DNA of 64,000 nucleotides from positions 108,761 to 172,760 of the forward strand of contig JAEYWY010000031.1 of NCBI GenBank assembly GCA_023428695.1. The letters run 5' to 3'. This DNA is from Bacteroidota bacterium (GTDB lineage: Bacteria > Bacteroidota > Bacteroidia > Cytophagales > Cyclobacteriaceae). The notes beneath the pieces are model-generated. The model did not search any database. It was given only the letters and a program-made list of their open reading frames with translations, and was not told the origin of the DNA. The position numbers and the translations under genes were made by a program. Of the stretch, positions 27,678 to 36,526 are shown piece by piece (positions within the stretch are counted from its first letter, which is position 1; every line of letters starts with the position of its first letter).

Positions 27678-28214
27678 ATGGTTCAACATCCCTGGCATGA
27701 AGTGTCAACCGGCGACGATCCGCCGTACATTGTCAATGCAATAATTGAAATTCCCAAAGGATCGCGGGCAAAGTATGAAATAGATAAAGATAGCGGGCTC
27801 ATCAAACTCGATCGTGTTATCTACGCTTCAATGTACTATCCGCTCAACTATGGATTTATTCCCCAGACTCTTGGTGAAGATCACGATCCGCTTGATATTG
27901 TTGTCCTTACACAGGTAGCCGTAGTACCGAGGTGCCTTATTTCGGCGAAGGTGATTGGCGTCATGCAGATGATCGACCGCGGCGAAGCGGATGATAAGAT
28001 TATTGCTGTCGCAGAAACTGATCCGAGCGTTAACCATATCAACGACGTAAAGGATATTCCATCACACTTGCTCACCGAACTGAAACACTTCTTCGAGAAT
28101 TACAAGACGCTGGAGAACAAGAAAGTTGTCGTCGATGAAATTCGTGCAAGAGAAGAGGCGTTTTCGGTCGTAAAAGCAAGTATAGACCGGTATAAATCAA
28201 CGTTTCCGAAGTAA
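27678..28214 (+). CDS. ppa: Inorganic pyrophosphatase (family I)
   Basis: The enzyme hydrolyses pyrophosphate and drives biosynthesis. The 178-residue protein has the family I signature: VNAIIEIPKGSRAKYEIDK, YPLNYGFIPQT and EDHDPLDIVVL with the metal-binding aspartates. KVIGVMQMIDRGEADDKIIA and the C-terminal Lys-rich helix follow. Its stop TAA shares the A with the ATG of the next gene (TAATG), so the glycosyltransferase is translationally coupled to it. The start chosen is the ATG at 27678. Confidence 0.96.
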   Translation: MVQHPWHEVSTGDDPPYIVNAIIEIPKGSRAKYEIDKDSGLIKLDRVIYASMYYPLNYGFIPQTLGEDHDPLDIVVLTQVAVVPRCLISAKVIGVMQMIDRGEADDKIIAVAETDPSVNHINDVKDIPSHLLTELKHFFENYKTLENKKVVVDEIRAREEAFSVVKASIDRYKSTFPK

Positions 28215-29344
28215 TGCGGGTGGGTTTCGATGCCAAGAGGTTTTTCAACAACTTTACCGGCCTCGGAAATTATTCGCGCTTTATTATTGACGCCCTGAGC
28301 GTTAACTATCCCGGCGATTCATTTGTCCTCTACGCTCCCCGCATCAGGTCTCACCCTGAATACGACGCTATTCTGCAACGACGCAACGTGAAATCTATTG
28401 GACCGTCAGGAATTGAGCGTGCATTCAAAGGGTTGTGGCGATCATGGGCCGTGAGCAAAGATCCGTCTGTTGGAGAACTCGAACTTTTTCATGGACTTAG
28501 CCAGGAAATTCCGCTTGGTCTTCCCCGTAAAGTGAGAAGCGTGGTCACCGTGCATGACCTTATTTTTTATCGTTATCCACAGTATTACAATCCGATTGAC
28601 GTTGCGATTTACAAAGCAAAAGTAGCATCGGCATGCAAAAGGGCGGACAGGATTATTGCCATAAGCGAACAGACGGCGGACGACATAGTGAACTTCCTGA
28701 AAATATCACGCGAAAAGATTTGTGTTGTCTATCAGGGGTGTCATCCGACGTTCAAGGTAAGAGCTTCGCCGGAGTTCCGCGCTTCTGTAAAGCGGACCTA
28801 CAATCTTCCGGATCGTTATGTCCTCAATGTAGGAACAATCGAGACGCGTAAAAATCTGGTGCTGGTTGTTAAGGCCATGAGTCTGCTTCCGCCGCAAGAT
28901 CGCCCGAAACTCGTTGTCGTCGGAAGGTCAACGGCATACAGGGACACCGTTGTTCAAATCGCAAACAACGCGGGAGTTGCCGCGGATATCGTATTCCTCG
29001 AAAAGGTTCCGTTTAAGGATCTTCCTGTCATCTATCAAATGGCCGATGCCTTTGTCTATCCATCAGAGTTTGAGGGTTTCGGGATTCCTATCCTGGAGGC
29101 CATCGAATCGGGTGTACCCGTCATTGCTGCTACCGGCTCATGTCTCGAAGAAGCAGGAGGCCCCGACACGCTCTACACCGATCCCCGCAACCATGAACAG
29201 CTCGCGGATCATTTGCGAAGTGTTCTTGACGACACAACGGTTCGTCAACGAATGGTAGAAAGGTCACGCGAATATGCGCGGAAGTTTTCACCTGAAAGGG
29301 TTGCCAGCGATCTGATGCGTGAATATACGGCGCTATTGCGCTAG
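28214..29344 (+). CDS. Glycosyltransferase family 4
   Basis: The 376-residue GT-B enzyme starts MRVGFDAKRFFNNFTGLGNY, typical of WbnH/mannosyltransferase-like GT4. The acceptor domain has RSVVTVHDLIFYRYPQYY and DRIIAISEQTADDIVNFL. The donor half has YVLNVGTIETRKNLVLVVKA and YPSEFEGFGIPILEAIESG with the two glutamates (ExxxGFGxxxxE). It probably transfers a nucleotide-sugar residue in surface polysaccharide synthesis. The exact sugar cannot be read from sequence. It overlaps ppa by one base, and the convergent GT4 gene overlaps its end by 12 bases. Confidence 0.9.
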   Translation: MRVGFDAKRFFNNFTGLGNYSRFIIDALSVNYPGDSFVLYAPRIRSHPEYDAILQRRNVKSIGPSGIERAFKGLWRSWAVSKDPSVGELELFHGLSQEIPLGLPRKVRSVVTVHDLIFYRYPQYYNPIDVAIYKAKVASACKRADRIIAISEQTADDIVNFLKISREKICVVYQGCHPTFKVRASPEFRASVKRTYNLPDRYVLNVGTIETRKNLVLVVKAMSLLPPQDRPKLVVVGRSTAYRDTVVQIANNAGVAADIVFLEKVPFKDLPVIYQMADAFVYPSEFEGFGIPILEAIESGVPVIAATGSCLEEAGGPDTLYTDPRNHEQLADHLRSVLDDTTVRQRMVERSREYARKFSPERVASDLMREYTALLR

Positions 29345-30424
29345 TACTTCGCGATATATGGCCAGGGTTTTCTCCGCCATTTGCTCTTTCGAAAATTCAT
29401 GAAGGGTGTGATGTGCATTCGCGACCAGGGAATTTCTCAACGACGGTTCTGAAATCAACCGCGAGATGTTTGACGCGAGTGCCGGGGCATCGCCAATAGG
29501 GCCGAGCAATCCGGTTTGTTCGTGGTGAACCATCTCGGGAATGCCTCCGGCCTTAGTCGCAACTACCGGGATCCTTGCGGCAAATGCGTCCAGGATTGAT
29601 GTGCCGAGGCCTTCCTGGGTTGATGTCATAAGAAAGCAATCAAGGTCAGCGAGAACTTCCACAACATCCTTGCGGTGTCCTGTAAAGATGACGCGGTCTG
29701 TCAATGACAATTCACCCACAAGCTTTTTGAGATCTCCCTCCAGGCTGCCACTTCCCATTATGACGCCCGCGACAGGATGGTTACCTTTTACAAGCGATTC
29801 AATGGTGCGAATAAAAGTCGGATAGTCCTTCTCAGCTTCAAGTGCGGATGTGTTCCCGACAAGAAATATTCCTGCCGGAATGTTAAGCTCTTTCCTGAGT
29901 TTTCCATGCTTCGTTGAGTTGGCGAACTTGTTTGTATCGATTCCGCTGTGCACTGTCACGCATTTCCCCGGTTCATTCAGGTAGTCCTGCATGATGGATT
30001 TGATCTTGTCAGACACGCAGATGACTTTCCGGATCGAACGATGGTTGTACTTCCAACGTGTGAACCAGCTTGTGCCCGGCGGAAATATCACACGACGGCT
30101 CAATACCAGGGGTGTCGGATTTCCCATAGCAGCGGAAAGCACGCCCAGGCTATGCGATTTCGCGCTGTGCATATGAACGATATCAATCCCATGTTGGCTG
30201 CATACAGTCTTGATGGCTTTGGCTGTGCCAATGTCGATAGCATTGCGGAAGGAAAGTCCATACACGGGGATGTTTTTTTCCTGACAATACTTTTCGAACG
30301 CAGATTCCTTTCGAGCCAGCACAACGTTCTCGACATGCCGGTTCGTCAACTCTTCCAGCAGATAGGCGATCTGTTGTTCCCCGCCTCGCCATGTCCTTTC
30401 GCTGCTGAGATGCAATACCTTCAT
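29333..30424 (-). CDS. Glycosyltransferase family 4
   Basis: The start at 30424 gives a 363-residue GT-B enzyme beginning MKVLHLSSERTWRGGEQQ, like heptosyl/N-acetyl-sugar transferases of LPS synthesis. Further marks are HMHSAKSHSLGVLSAAMG, KVICVSDKIKSIMQDYL, TVHSGIDTNKF, FTGHRKDVVEVLADLDCFLM and the donor-site motif STQEGLGTSILDAFA. The sugar specificity is unknown. A longer frame to 30454 lacks a natural start context. It converges with the other GT4 gene and overlaps it by 12 bases. With the O-antigen-ligase-like and GT2 genes it forms a small polysaccharide group. Confidence 0.88.
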   Translation of the reverse strand: MKVLHLSSERTWRGGEQQIAYLLEELTNRHVENVVLARKESAFEKYCQEKNIPVYGLSFRNAIDIGTAKAIKTVCSQHGIDIVHMHSAKSHSLGVLSAAMGNPTPLVLSRRVIFPPGTSWFTRWKYNHRSIRKVICVSDKIKSIMQDYLNEPGKCVTVHSGIDTNKFANSTKHGKLRKELNIPAGIFLVGNTSALEAEKDYPTFIRTIESLVKGNHPVAGVIMGSGSLEGDLKKLVGELSLTDRVIFTGHRKDVVEVLADLDCFLMTSTQEGLGTSILDAFAARIPVVATKAGGIPEMVHHEQTGLLGPIGDAPALASNISRLISEPSLRNSLVANAHHTLHEFSKEQMAEKTLAIYREVLAQ

Positions 30425-30536
30425 TTCGGTGGATTTCGTTTGATGTTTCGTCAATGTGCCAGTCCTTTCAAAAGTAATAAAATGAAAGGGTAAACGGTAA
30501 GGTCCTCTCTTTGAGCGGGATGATGTTTCCTTTCTT

Positions 30537-30544
30537 TATATTTG
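30537..30544 (+). promoter_or_regulatory. -7 element upstream of the O-antigen-ligase-like gene
   Basis: TATATTTG matches the consensus TAnnTTTG and is 22 bases before the start of the gene at 30567. The best TTTG box is 23 bases upstream, slightly far, so confidence is modest. Confidence 0.4.
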
Positions 30545-30566
30545 AACTTTTCTCGAAATACATCGC

Positions 30567-31844
30567 ATGGCAGGGAGCGATTTTATCAGGGGCAGAACTA
30601 TCGTGGAAATAACTACGGACCTTGTACACATTTGCGTGGCCCTGTGTATACCGTTGGCTTTTTTCTCAAAACGCGCCTACGTCACCTGTACACTTGTCGG
30701 AGTCGGATTCTTCTTCATCTCCATTATCGCGAAAAGAAAGTGGCCAGACCTGACCAACGTGTTCGTGATATTGGTCTTTGGCTACTTCATTCTCCAGGTC
30801 GTCAGCCTGCTTTGGACCAGCAACATAAAGAGAGGGTTTTCAGAGTTGGATACCGTATCGGCTATACTCGCTTTTCCTACACTACTCTTTCTTTCCGGCA
30901 ACGCAAGGGCGGGAATCGTGAAGTTCGGATTTTCGATGATCGTAGCCACTGCAAGTTTCGCAGGTCTTGCCATGTACTTCATGGCGTCCAAAAATGTACT
31001 TGAAACAGGGCAGCCATTAAGCGTTCTGTTCAGCAGCCCGCATTACCGTTACGTGGAATTGTCGGCCTACATCAATATCCATCCATCGTATCTGTCGGTT
31101 TTGCTTATGGGCGCCATAATTGTGATCGTCATCCATATTGGACACGGCAGTTCCCGCGCGCGAAAAATTGCTTACTCATGTCTGATCGCATACCTGCTTT
31201 TCCTGCTCTTCATGCTGATGAGTCGTGGTCCCTGGATTGGGTTTGTGGCAGCTACGGGACTGACCGCCGCCGCGTTCCTGAGACATCGCAAATACATTTT
31301 TATTCTTGCCGTCGCTTTATTCGTTCTCGCGGCTCTTATCCTTGGCGTAAGTCCGCTGCGCGCTCGCTTTATTGATCCGATCCTCAACTTCGACCAGCAG
31401 CGTGATTTATCCGTTACGTATCATTGGAATTCCTGGCAATGCTCACTTGAACTTGCGCAAACGCCCAGGGCAATTCTTATTGGTCATGGTGTCGGCGATG
31501 AAATCGACAAGTTGGTCGGATGTTATCAGGCACATGGATATGATTCAATGGTGACGGAGCGCTTCAATGCGCACAACGCCTATCTCTCGCAATTCGTGAA
31601 GAACGGCCTGCTTGGAGCAGTGTTTCTGATTATGATGATAGGTGTCTTCCTGTACGAAGCTTATCGAAAACGAAATATTGCCGCGTTCTTTTTTGTCGTG
31701 TTGTTGTCTGTTGCCTTCCTGTTCGAGTCATTTCTGAACGTCCGTCTCGGCGTTTTCTTCTTTTCCTGTTTTGTGTCCTTCTTTCTCCGCTTTGGCAACT
31801 ATCGCGTAGCGCAGACTGAACCCGACACGAATGTCGTTGAGTGA
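30567..31844 (+). CDS. O-antigen ligase-like membrane protein (Wzy_C/WaaL family)
   Basis: The 425-residue protein has about ten to twelve membrane helices. The Wzy_C-type core is seen in MLMSRGPWIGFVAATGLTAA and in the long periplasmic loop with WNSWQCSLELAQTP, GHGVGDEIDKLVGCY and FNAHNAYLSQFVKNGLLGAV (the conserved NxHN/S part). Members either ligate O-antigen to lipid A-core or polymerise glycan units, and sequence alone does not separate these. It starts at 30567, opposite in direction to the GT4 gene at 30424. Confidence 0.85.
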   Translation: MAGSDFIRGRTIVEITTDLVHICVALCIPLAFFSKRAYVTCTLVGVGFFFISIIAKRKWPDLTNVFVILVFGYFILQVVSLLWTSNIKRGFSELDTVSAILAFPTLLFLSGNARAGIVKFGFSMIVATASFAGLAMYFMASKNVLETGQPLSVLFSSPHYRYVELSAYINIHPSYLSVLLMGAIIVIVIHIGHGSSRARKIAYSCLIAYLLFLLFMLMSRGPWIGFVAATGLTAAAFLRHRKYIFILAVALFVLAALILGVSPLRARFIDPILNFDQQRDLSVTYHWNSWQCSLELAQTPRAILIGHGVGDEIDKLVGCYQAHGYDSMVTERFNAHNAYLSQFVKNGLLGAVFLIMMIGVFLYEAYRKRNIAAFFFVVLLSVAFLFESFLNVRLGVFFFSCFVSFFLRFGNYRVAQTEPDTNVVE

Positions 31845-31850
31845 TTGGTC

Positions 31851-32621
31851 TTATGATTCGTTTTTCTTCCGGAGTTCCCCAAAACTTGTATAGCGGAGGA
31901 ATCTCTCAAATGCAGAGATGCAGGCTATAATGAATCCCTCCCGACCATCGAGAAATCCCAGTTGAATAAAGTATTTCGTGAAGAATTTTGATGCCGGTTT
32001 CAGAAGTCCATGCCATAGCAGTGTATAACGCTTTCCTCGTCTGAAGTCTTTTTCGGCAGCCAGTGATGCGTATTGGCTCACCTTATTAAGAAACGATTTG
32101 ATGGTCGGGTAGGAGTAGTGGAAAAGGTGACCCTTCAATTCTCCAACGAAAGATCCATCAACACCCATAAGCGTTTCATGGACCAGTCCCTCCCAGCTTA
32201 CCTTTCCCTTCCGGAATAATCTGATGCACCAATCAGGGTACCACCCCGAGTGATAGATCCACTTGCCGCAGAAATTTGTGAGCCTGTTCATCCGGTAAAT
32301 GTCGAATTCCGGGTTTGACTTGACCTTTTGAATTTGATCAGCCAGTTCCGGACTTAGCGACTCATCTGCGTCGATTGACAAAATGAAGTCGCAAGCCGCT
32401 AATGAATTCCCATGATTCTTTGCATCAGAGTAGCCGGTCCATGCTTTGGGGACCACCCGCGCTCCCATAGCTTCGGCCAATTGAACTGTCTTGTCCGTCG
32501 ACAGCGAGTCCACGACAATGATTTCATCCGAAACAGATTTCAATGAATCAATGCAGCGTCGGATGTTGTCTTCCTCGTTGAAGGTGATAATCACGGCGGT
32601 GATTGTTGCGCGGGTCGTCAT
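31851..32621 (-). CDS. Glycosyltransferase family 2, WaaE/KdtX-like
   Basis: The 256-residue GT-A enzyme starts MTTRATITAVIITFNEEDNI. The family pattern continues with DEIIVVDSLSTDKTVQLAEA, the DxD-like IDADESLSPELADQ and CGKWIYHSGWYPDWCIRLF. HSGWYPD..LRLF is characteristic of the WaaE/beta-1,4-glucosyltransferase group acting on LPS core. It converges with the ligase-like gene (7 bases apart). Its acceptor is not determinable. Confidence 0.88.
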   Translation of the reverse strand: MTTRATITAVIITFNEEDNIRRCIDSLKSVSDEIIVVDSLSTDKTVQLAEAMGARVVPKAWTGYSDAKNHGNSLAACDFILSIDADESLSPELADQIQKVKSNPEFDIYRMNRLTNFCGKWIYHSGWYPDWCIRLFRKGKVSWEGLVHETLMGVDGSFVGELKGHLFHYSYPTIKSFLNKVSQYASLAAEKDFRRGKRYTLLWHGLLKPASKFFTKYFIQLGFLDGREGFIIACISAFERFLRYTSFGELRKKNES

Positions 32622-32702
32622 GAATATGGGTTAGCGCCCAAAGTTAAACAGATAAAAGAAACGGAGCATGTGGTCCGCTGACCTTCACAATACACGAATC
32701 GA

Positions 32703-33284
32703 TTACTGCATTTCACGTATTGCTTTCCACAGCTTCTGGATAGGGAGCCCGACAACGTTAAAATAGCTACCTTCGATGCGGGTAATTCCAACCAGTCCGA
32801 TCCAGTCCTGAATTCCATATGCGCCCGCTTTGTCGTAAGGCCTGTACTGATCCAGGTAATATTCAATCTCATCCTGCGAAAGATTCTTAAACGTCACCAG
32901 CGTTTCATCCTGAAAGGAGAACTCATTTTCGGCTGTGAGGATACAAACACCTGTAATCACCCTGTGCGTTTTTCCTGAGAGCGTCTGAAGCATGGCGATT
33001 CCCTCTTCACGATCCGCTGCCTTGTTGAGGATCAGATCATCGATAACTACCGTCGTGTCAGCTGTGATGATAATCTCCGAACCGCTAACCGGTCTAAAGG
33101 ATGCGGCCTTTTTGCGGGCAAGATATAATGCAACGTCGGCGACAGGCAGATCAGCCGGGAATGATTCATCTACGTGAGAAGCGCGAACGGTGAATTGAAA
33201 TCCAGCCTGCCGCATTATCTCCTGACGCCGGGGTGATGCGGACGCAAGCACGATCGGACGATTGATGTTGCTAAAAGGGCGCAT
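32703..33284 (-). CDS. maf: Maf-family nucleoside triphosphate pyrophosphatase
   Basis: The 193-residue protein hydrolyses non-canonical or methylated nucleotides (dTTP/UTP type in the YhdE subgroup). It has the Maf motifs PIVLASASPRRQEIMRQAGF near the N-terminus, HVDESFP, ALYLARKKAAS, IITADTTVV and KTHRVITGVCI. DKAGAYGIQDWIGLVGITRI, the family's conserved KAGAYxIQ..G segment, is near the C-terminus. It overlaps the DUF1015 gene by 14 bases, so the two are cotranscribed. Confidence 0.94.
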   Translation of the reverse strand: MRPFSNINRPIVLASASPRRQEIMRQAGFQFTVRASHVDESFPADLPVADVALYLARKKAASFRPVSGSEIIITADTTVVIDDLILNKAADREEGIAMLQTLSGKTHRVITGVCILTAENEFSFQDETLVTFKNLSQDEIEYYLDQYRPYDKAGAYGIQDWIGLVGITRIEGSYFNVVGLPIQKLWKAIREMQ

Positions 33285-34572
33285 AGGGGGAGGGTTTGAA
33301 TTCGCCTTCTCGAATAGATCCGAACAGGAACCCGCAAACGACCTTTGGATAAAAGTACGTTGACTTCTGCGGCATCGTGTAGCCGCTGTGACAAACGCGC
33401 TTCACGTCTTCAATACTTACTGCATTTGTTATTATCGCCATTTGGGCGACGCCGTTGCTGACTTTCCGAAGACAGTCCGGGAAGTTGCGATCAAAAGAGA
33501 TGTGGGTACTTTTCCGTTGTTCCTTGCCGGGTATGCCAAGGGCTTCCTGCAAGACGAAGTAGTGCATTACCGTGAGATCGAGCGAGCGCACTTCTTCGGG
33601 GAATGGCCACTTCATTCGCGCGAGGCTTTCGGGCTTCAGACGAATCTTAAACGCGCTGTTTTTCATTACTACTCCGAAGGCCCATTGTTTTCCGCTTATC
33701 ACTTCCTGCAAGTCATCGGCATCGTCAACGGGTTTGATGATGAAGTCCCGTGAAAGTTTTTCCATAACGATTGCTTCGTCGAACGACTCCAGGCCTGTCA
33801 CCAGCCTGTGCGTTGGCATTATACGGAGGTCACCCGCCTCGGTATTGGTGAGATACATCAAATGGAAATTATAGCCTTCAGCGCCCGTATGGTGAGGGTT
33901 TCGTCGTTTTTGTTCGTGCTGGTGTGCGAGTGCGCCCTCGTATCGGTGGTGACCATCGGCGAGTATTATCTTTTGCGTTTTGATCGTATCAATGAACCTG
34001 TTGATAACGCCGGCGTCGTGAATCGCCGCGAGGACGTCACGAACACCCTGGTAGTCTTCGGTTTCAAGTATCGGATTCCGGATCGCTTCGTCCATATACC
34101 GTTCGAGCTCAAACTTTTCGTCAGTGTATAGGCCGTGCGTTGGACTGGAGTTCAGTTCTGTCTTTTCAAGCATTTCGATCCGATCATTGACTGAACTTGG
34201 TATCGTGTTCTCGTGACGGAGGATTACCTTTTCATGCCATCCGTACAGGCGGATGTTGCAGATAAATCCTTTGCGGCATAGTACTTCATTCGATCCGGGC
34301 AGACTGAAATATTGATAGTAGACATAAATGGCCGGAAGCCGGTCCTGAATGATAATGCCTTCCTTTTTCCAGGCTTCAAGCAAAAGGCCGGCTCGATCTG
34401 CGGGATACGGCGGTTGCGGAAGATTTATATGAATGCTGTTGTATGGATTCCGGTAAAGGTTCTGCCGCTGCTTTTCCGACACAACGTCGAACAGCGGCGA
34501 CGTAAGGGTCTCAATCTGCGCAGCCAGGGTAGGGTTATACCGCCATGCGTGTAGCGGTCTGATTTCTGCCAT
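33271..34572 (-). CDS. DUF1015 domain protein
   Basis: The 433-residue protein is a DUF1015 member, with MAEIRPLHAWRYNPTLAAQI, a frequent DUF1015 opening, and RNPYNSIHINLPQPP. The central DGHHRYEGALAHQHEQKRRN (DGHHRYE is diagnostic) and a C-terminal TYFYPKVVCGFLF complete the pattern. The family is widespread next to serine biosynthesis or nucleotide genes and has no established activity. The stop region overlaps maf by 14 bases. No metal-binding motif beyond the paired histidines was recognised. Confidence 0.9.
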   Translation of the reverse strand: MAEIRPLHAWRYNPTLAAQIETLTSPLFDVVSEKQRQNLYRNPYNSIHINLPQPPYPADRAGLLLEAWKKEGIIIQDRLPAIYVYYQYFSLPGSNEVLCRKGFICNIRLYGWHEKVILRHENTIPSSVNDRIEMLEKTELNSSPTHGLYTDEKFELERYMDEAIRNPILETEDYQGVRDVLAAIHDAGVINRFIDTIKTQKIILADGHHRYEGALAHQHEQKRRNPHHTGAEGYNFHLMYLTNTEAGDLRIMPTHRLVTGLESFDEAIVMEKLSRDFIIKPVDDADDLQEVISGKQWAFGVVMKNSAFKIRLKPESLARMKWPFPEEVRSLDLTVMHYFVLQEALGIPGKEQRKSTHISFDRNFPDCLRKVSNGVAQMAIITNAVSIEDVKRVCHSGYTMPQKSTYFYPKVVCGFLFGSIREGEFKPSPYAPF

Positions 34573-34624
34573 TTTTGACTATTTCAAGGGACAATGATAA
34601 AAACGGACAGGGCCGAAAACAAGA

Positions 34625-34648
34625 AAGCCAGGTCGTTTGTCCTGGCTT
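34625..34648 (-). terminator. Hairpin, probable terminator after secG
   Basis: AAGCCAGG (34625-34632) and CCTGGCTT (34641-34648) form an 8-base stem with an 8-base loop. On the minus strand the 3' side continues TCTTGTTTT, a modest U tract. It lies 21 bases after the secG stop codon. Confidence 0.55.
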
Positions 34649-34668
34649 CCTTCAATGCTTTTTGCAGC

Positions 34669-35010
34669 TTATTCTGCGCTGTCTGACTCAATGGGATCTC
34701 CAAGCGGCGGAAGACTGCCTGATCCTGACGACGGTGCCTGCTCAACAGCATTCTTAAAGATCTCGTCGCCGGAAGTGCCCTGCGAAGTATGCATTGCGCT
34801 GGTCGCAAGTGTAAGGACAACCAATGCTACAATAAAACCCCACGTAAGCTTTTCCAGGAGGTCGCCGGTCTTTTTAACACCGATGATATTGCTTGCTGCC
34901 GACCCGCCAAACTGGCTTGACAAACCACCACCTTTGGAGTTCTGCGCGAGAACTACCAGAATCAGCAGAATGCTTATCAGTATAATCAACCCTATAATTA
35001 ATGCGTACAT
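34669..35010 (-). CDS. secG: Protein translocase subunit SecG
   Basis: SecG is the third core subunit of SecYEG. The 113-residue protein has two membrane helices (about 3-22 and 54-74) joined by the loop QNSKGGGLSSQFGGSAASNI, the SecG signature. A polar C-terminal tail of about 35 residues rich in Ser, Gly and Pro follows, as is common in Bacteroidota. It lies 1 base after the hypothetical gene's stop and is the last gene of the miaB run. Confidence 0.94.
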   Translation of the reverse strand: MYALIIGLIILISILLILVVLAQNSKGGGLSSQFGGSAASNIIGVKKTGDLLEKLTWGFIVALVVLTLATSAMHTSQGTSGDEIFKNAVEQAPSSGSGSLPPLGDPIESDSAE

Positions 35011-35011
35011 A

Positions 35012-35992
35012 CTACTTTTTCAGTTCTTCAATTTGGGATGCAAAGTAAGCCTTTTTTTGCGGAAACTTCCAAATCAGTTTCTTCAATACTTCGATCGCTT
35101 TTTCCTTTTTTCCCTGTTTTACCAGGATTTCGACCAACGTCTCGGAAATGATGGCATCGCCAAAATCGCCTGTTTTTATCGATGACAGGTCTTCAGGAGC
35201 CGTCTGTTTGTCCTTGGTACCCGAAATCGAAGGCTGGATGCGCATGAACTGGTCGATTATTTCTATCTGTTCCTTCTGCTTTTCGCTTTCCGGTGTGATT
35301 TCCTCTTTCGTGGTGACGATCTCATCAATCAGAACGTCTGTAGCATCCTTGCGCTTTCGGCCTTTGCGCAGCCCGGTGGATGGTTGTACCTGATCCGTAG
35401 TGCCCGTGCCTGCAACGCTTTTCGCCAGTTCAATTATCCGTTCCTTGCGCGACTTTCGCGATTCTCGTTCATTCTTCTCAGGCTCTTCAACGGCTTCAGC
35501 AGTATCGGTTGATTCTGGTTTGTCCACAGACTCAGTCTGAAACGATGTCATCGAACCATCGACAAAAAGCAATTCGAAATTCTGTTTCAGCTGATGGAGT
35601 TTTTCGAGATCGTTAATTACAGTTTGGGCGATGTCACCCGATCCATATTCAACCGCTACAGTCTCCACCGGGGTTGCGTCTGTTGGTGCGGTCTTGACGA
35701 AAGTTCTTATTGCATTTTCATCGTTTGCCTGCATGATGTCTTTTAACACACCACGATCGGCGGCGTACACCGCAGCCAACTGAAGCTCCCGTTGCGAATT
35801 TGCAAATCCATGATCTTTGCTTACACGTGCAGACAACGCATGGAGCATCTGACTAAAAGGAAAACTTTCTTTCAGGGTTAGAACATGCTGCGCAGTTGAT
35901 GAATCAGTGTCGCAGAAATGTTGTAAAACGGTTAAAAATTCGGGTTTCTCCACGTCATCAGGCCTTACGGTAAAAATAGCAATTTTTACCAA
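35012..35992 (-). CDS. Conserved hypothetical protein with charged central part and TPR-like tail
   Basis: The 326-residue protein has no signal peptide. The N-terminal ~100 residues are helical (FPFSQMLHALSARVSKDHGF, QRELQLAAVYAADRGVLKDI). The middle is long, acidic and basic (DTAEAVEEPEKNERESRKSR). The C-terminal VEILVKQGKKEKAIEVLKKL resembles one TPR unit. Its position between lptE-like and secG genes is conserved in many Bacteroidota in my recollection, so a link to envelope biogenesis or secretion is plausible but unproven. It overlaps the lptE-like gene by 7 bases. Confidence 0.72.
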   Translation of the reverse strand: MVKIAIFTVRPDDVEKPEFLTVLQHFCDTDSSTAQHVLTLKESFPFSQMLHALSARVSKDHGFANSQRELQLAAVYAADRGVLKDIMQANDENAIRTFVKTAPTDATPVETVAVEYGSGDIAQTVINDLEKLHQLKQNFELLFVDGSMTSFQTESVDKPESTDTAEAVEEPEKNERESRKSRKERIIELAKSVAGTGTTDQVQPSTGLRKGRKRKDATDVLIDEIVTTKEEITPESEKQKEQIEIIDQFMRIQPSISGTKDKQTAPEDLSSIKTGDFGDAIISETLVEILVKQGKKEKAIEVLKKLIWKFPQKKAYFASQIEELKK

Positions 35993-36513
35993 TTGGCAAC
36001 GGAGGCATTGAAGATGTCGTTGATTATACGCTCGAAAATGTCACGTGTGTATTGTTCCTCAACGTCGGTCAGATTCGATTCATTGGGAAAATCGCGATAA
36101 AAGGAAAACGTTTTGTTTTCAAAACTCATCGCTTCATCGAGATTGTTGACGTATGAAGCCTTCACGGTTATCGTGATTCTCGTCGACGTTGCGCTCGCGA
36201 TTCCGTCGTTTGTCGCTGAATTGACCGGTGCTACCGGCGTGAGACGCAGATCCACGATCTCGCCTTCAAGCAGAAGGTCCGCATCACCATTAACGACAGC
36301 AATGTTGGAATTCTGAATAAAATAGTTTTTGAGTTGATTGGTGAAGGTCTGGCCCATGTTGGCAGGGCCGAGATCAGCATTGTTAAAGAACTCGGCAATG
36401 GAAATGGTTCTCGCGTTTGTCGTTTGACCGGTGAATGAATATTTGACGCTGGTGCCGCATGATGACACAATCAACGCGACAAAAACGAACAGACTGCTGA
36501 TCTTTACTCTCAT
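35986..36513 (-). CDS. LptE-like lipoprotein
   Basis: From the ATG at 36513 the product is 175 residues with a lipoprotein signal MRVKISSLFVFVALIVSSCG. It fits the Bacteroidota LptE family, an outer membrane lipoprotein assisting LPS transport. ISIAEFFNNADLGPANMGQT, FTNQLKNYFIQNSNIAVVNG, ADLLLEGEIVDLRLTPVAPV and YVNNLDEAMSFENKTFSFYR are its conserved strands. A longer frame to 36600 overlaps the sigma-54 gene and would hide the signal. It is preceded by the sigma-54 activator after 13 bases. Confidence 0.88.
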   Translation of the reverse strand: MRVKISSLFVFVALIVSSCGTSVKYSFTGQTTNARTISIAEFFNNADLGPANMGQTFTNQLKNYFIQNSNIAVVNGDADLLLEGEIVDLRLTPVAPVNSATNDGIASATSTRITITVKASYVNNLDEAMSFENKTFSFYRDFPNESNLTDVEEQYTRDIFERIINDIFNASVANW

Positions 36514-36526
36514 GTGCTTCCGCGCG

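Noticed and set aside
29948..30493. Plus-strand 181-codon frame
   Set aside because: It is antisense to the GT4 gene and has no recognisable motif.
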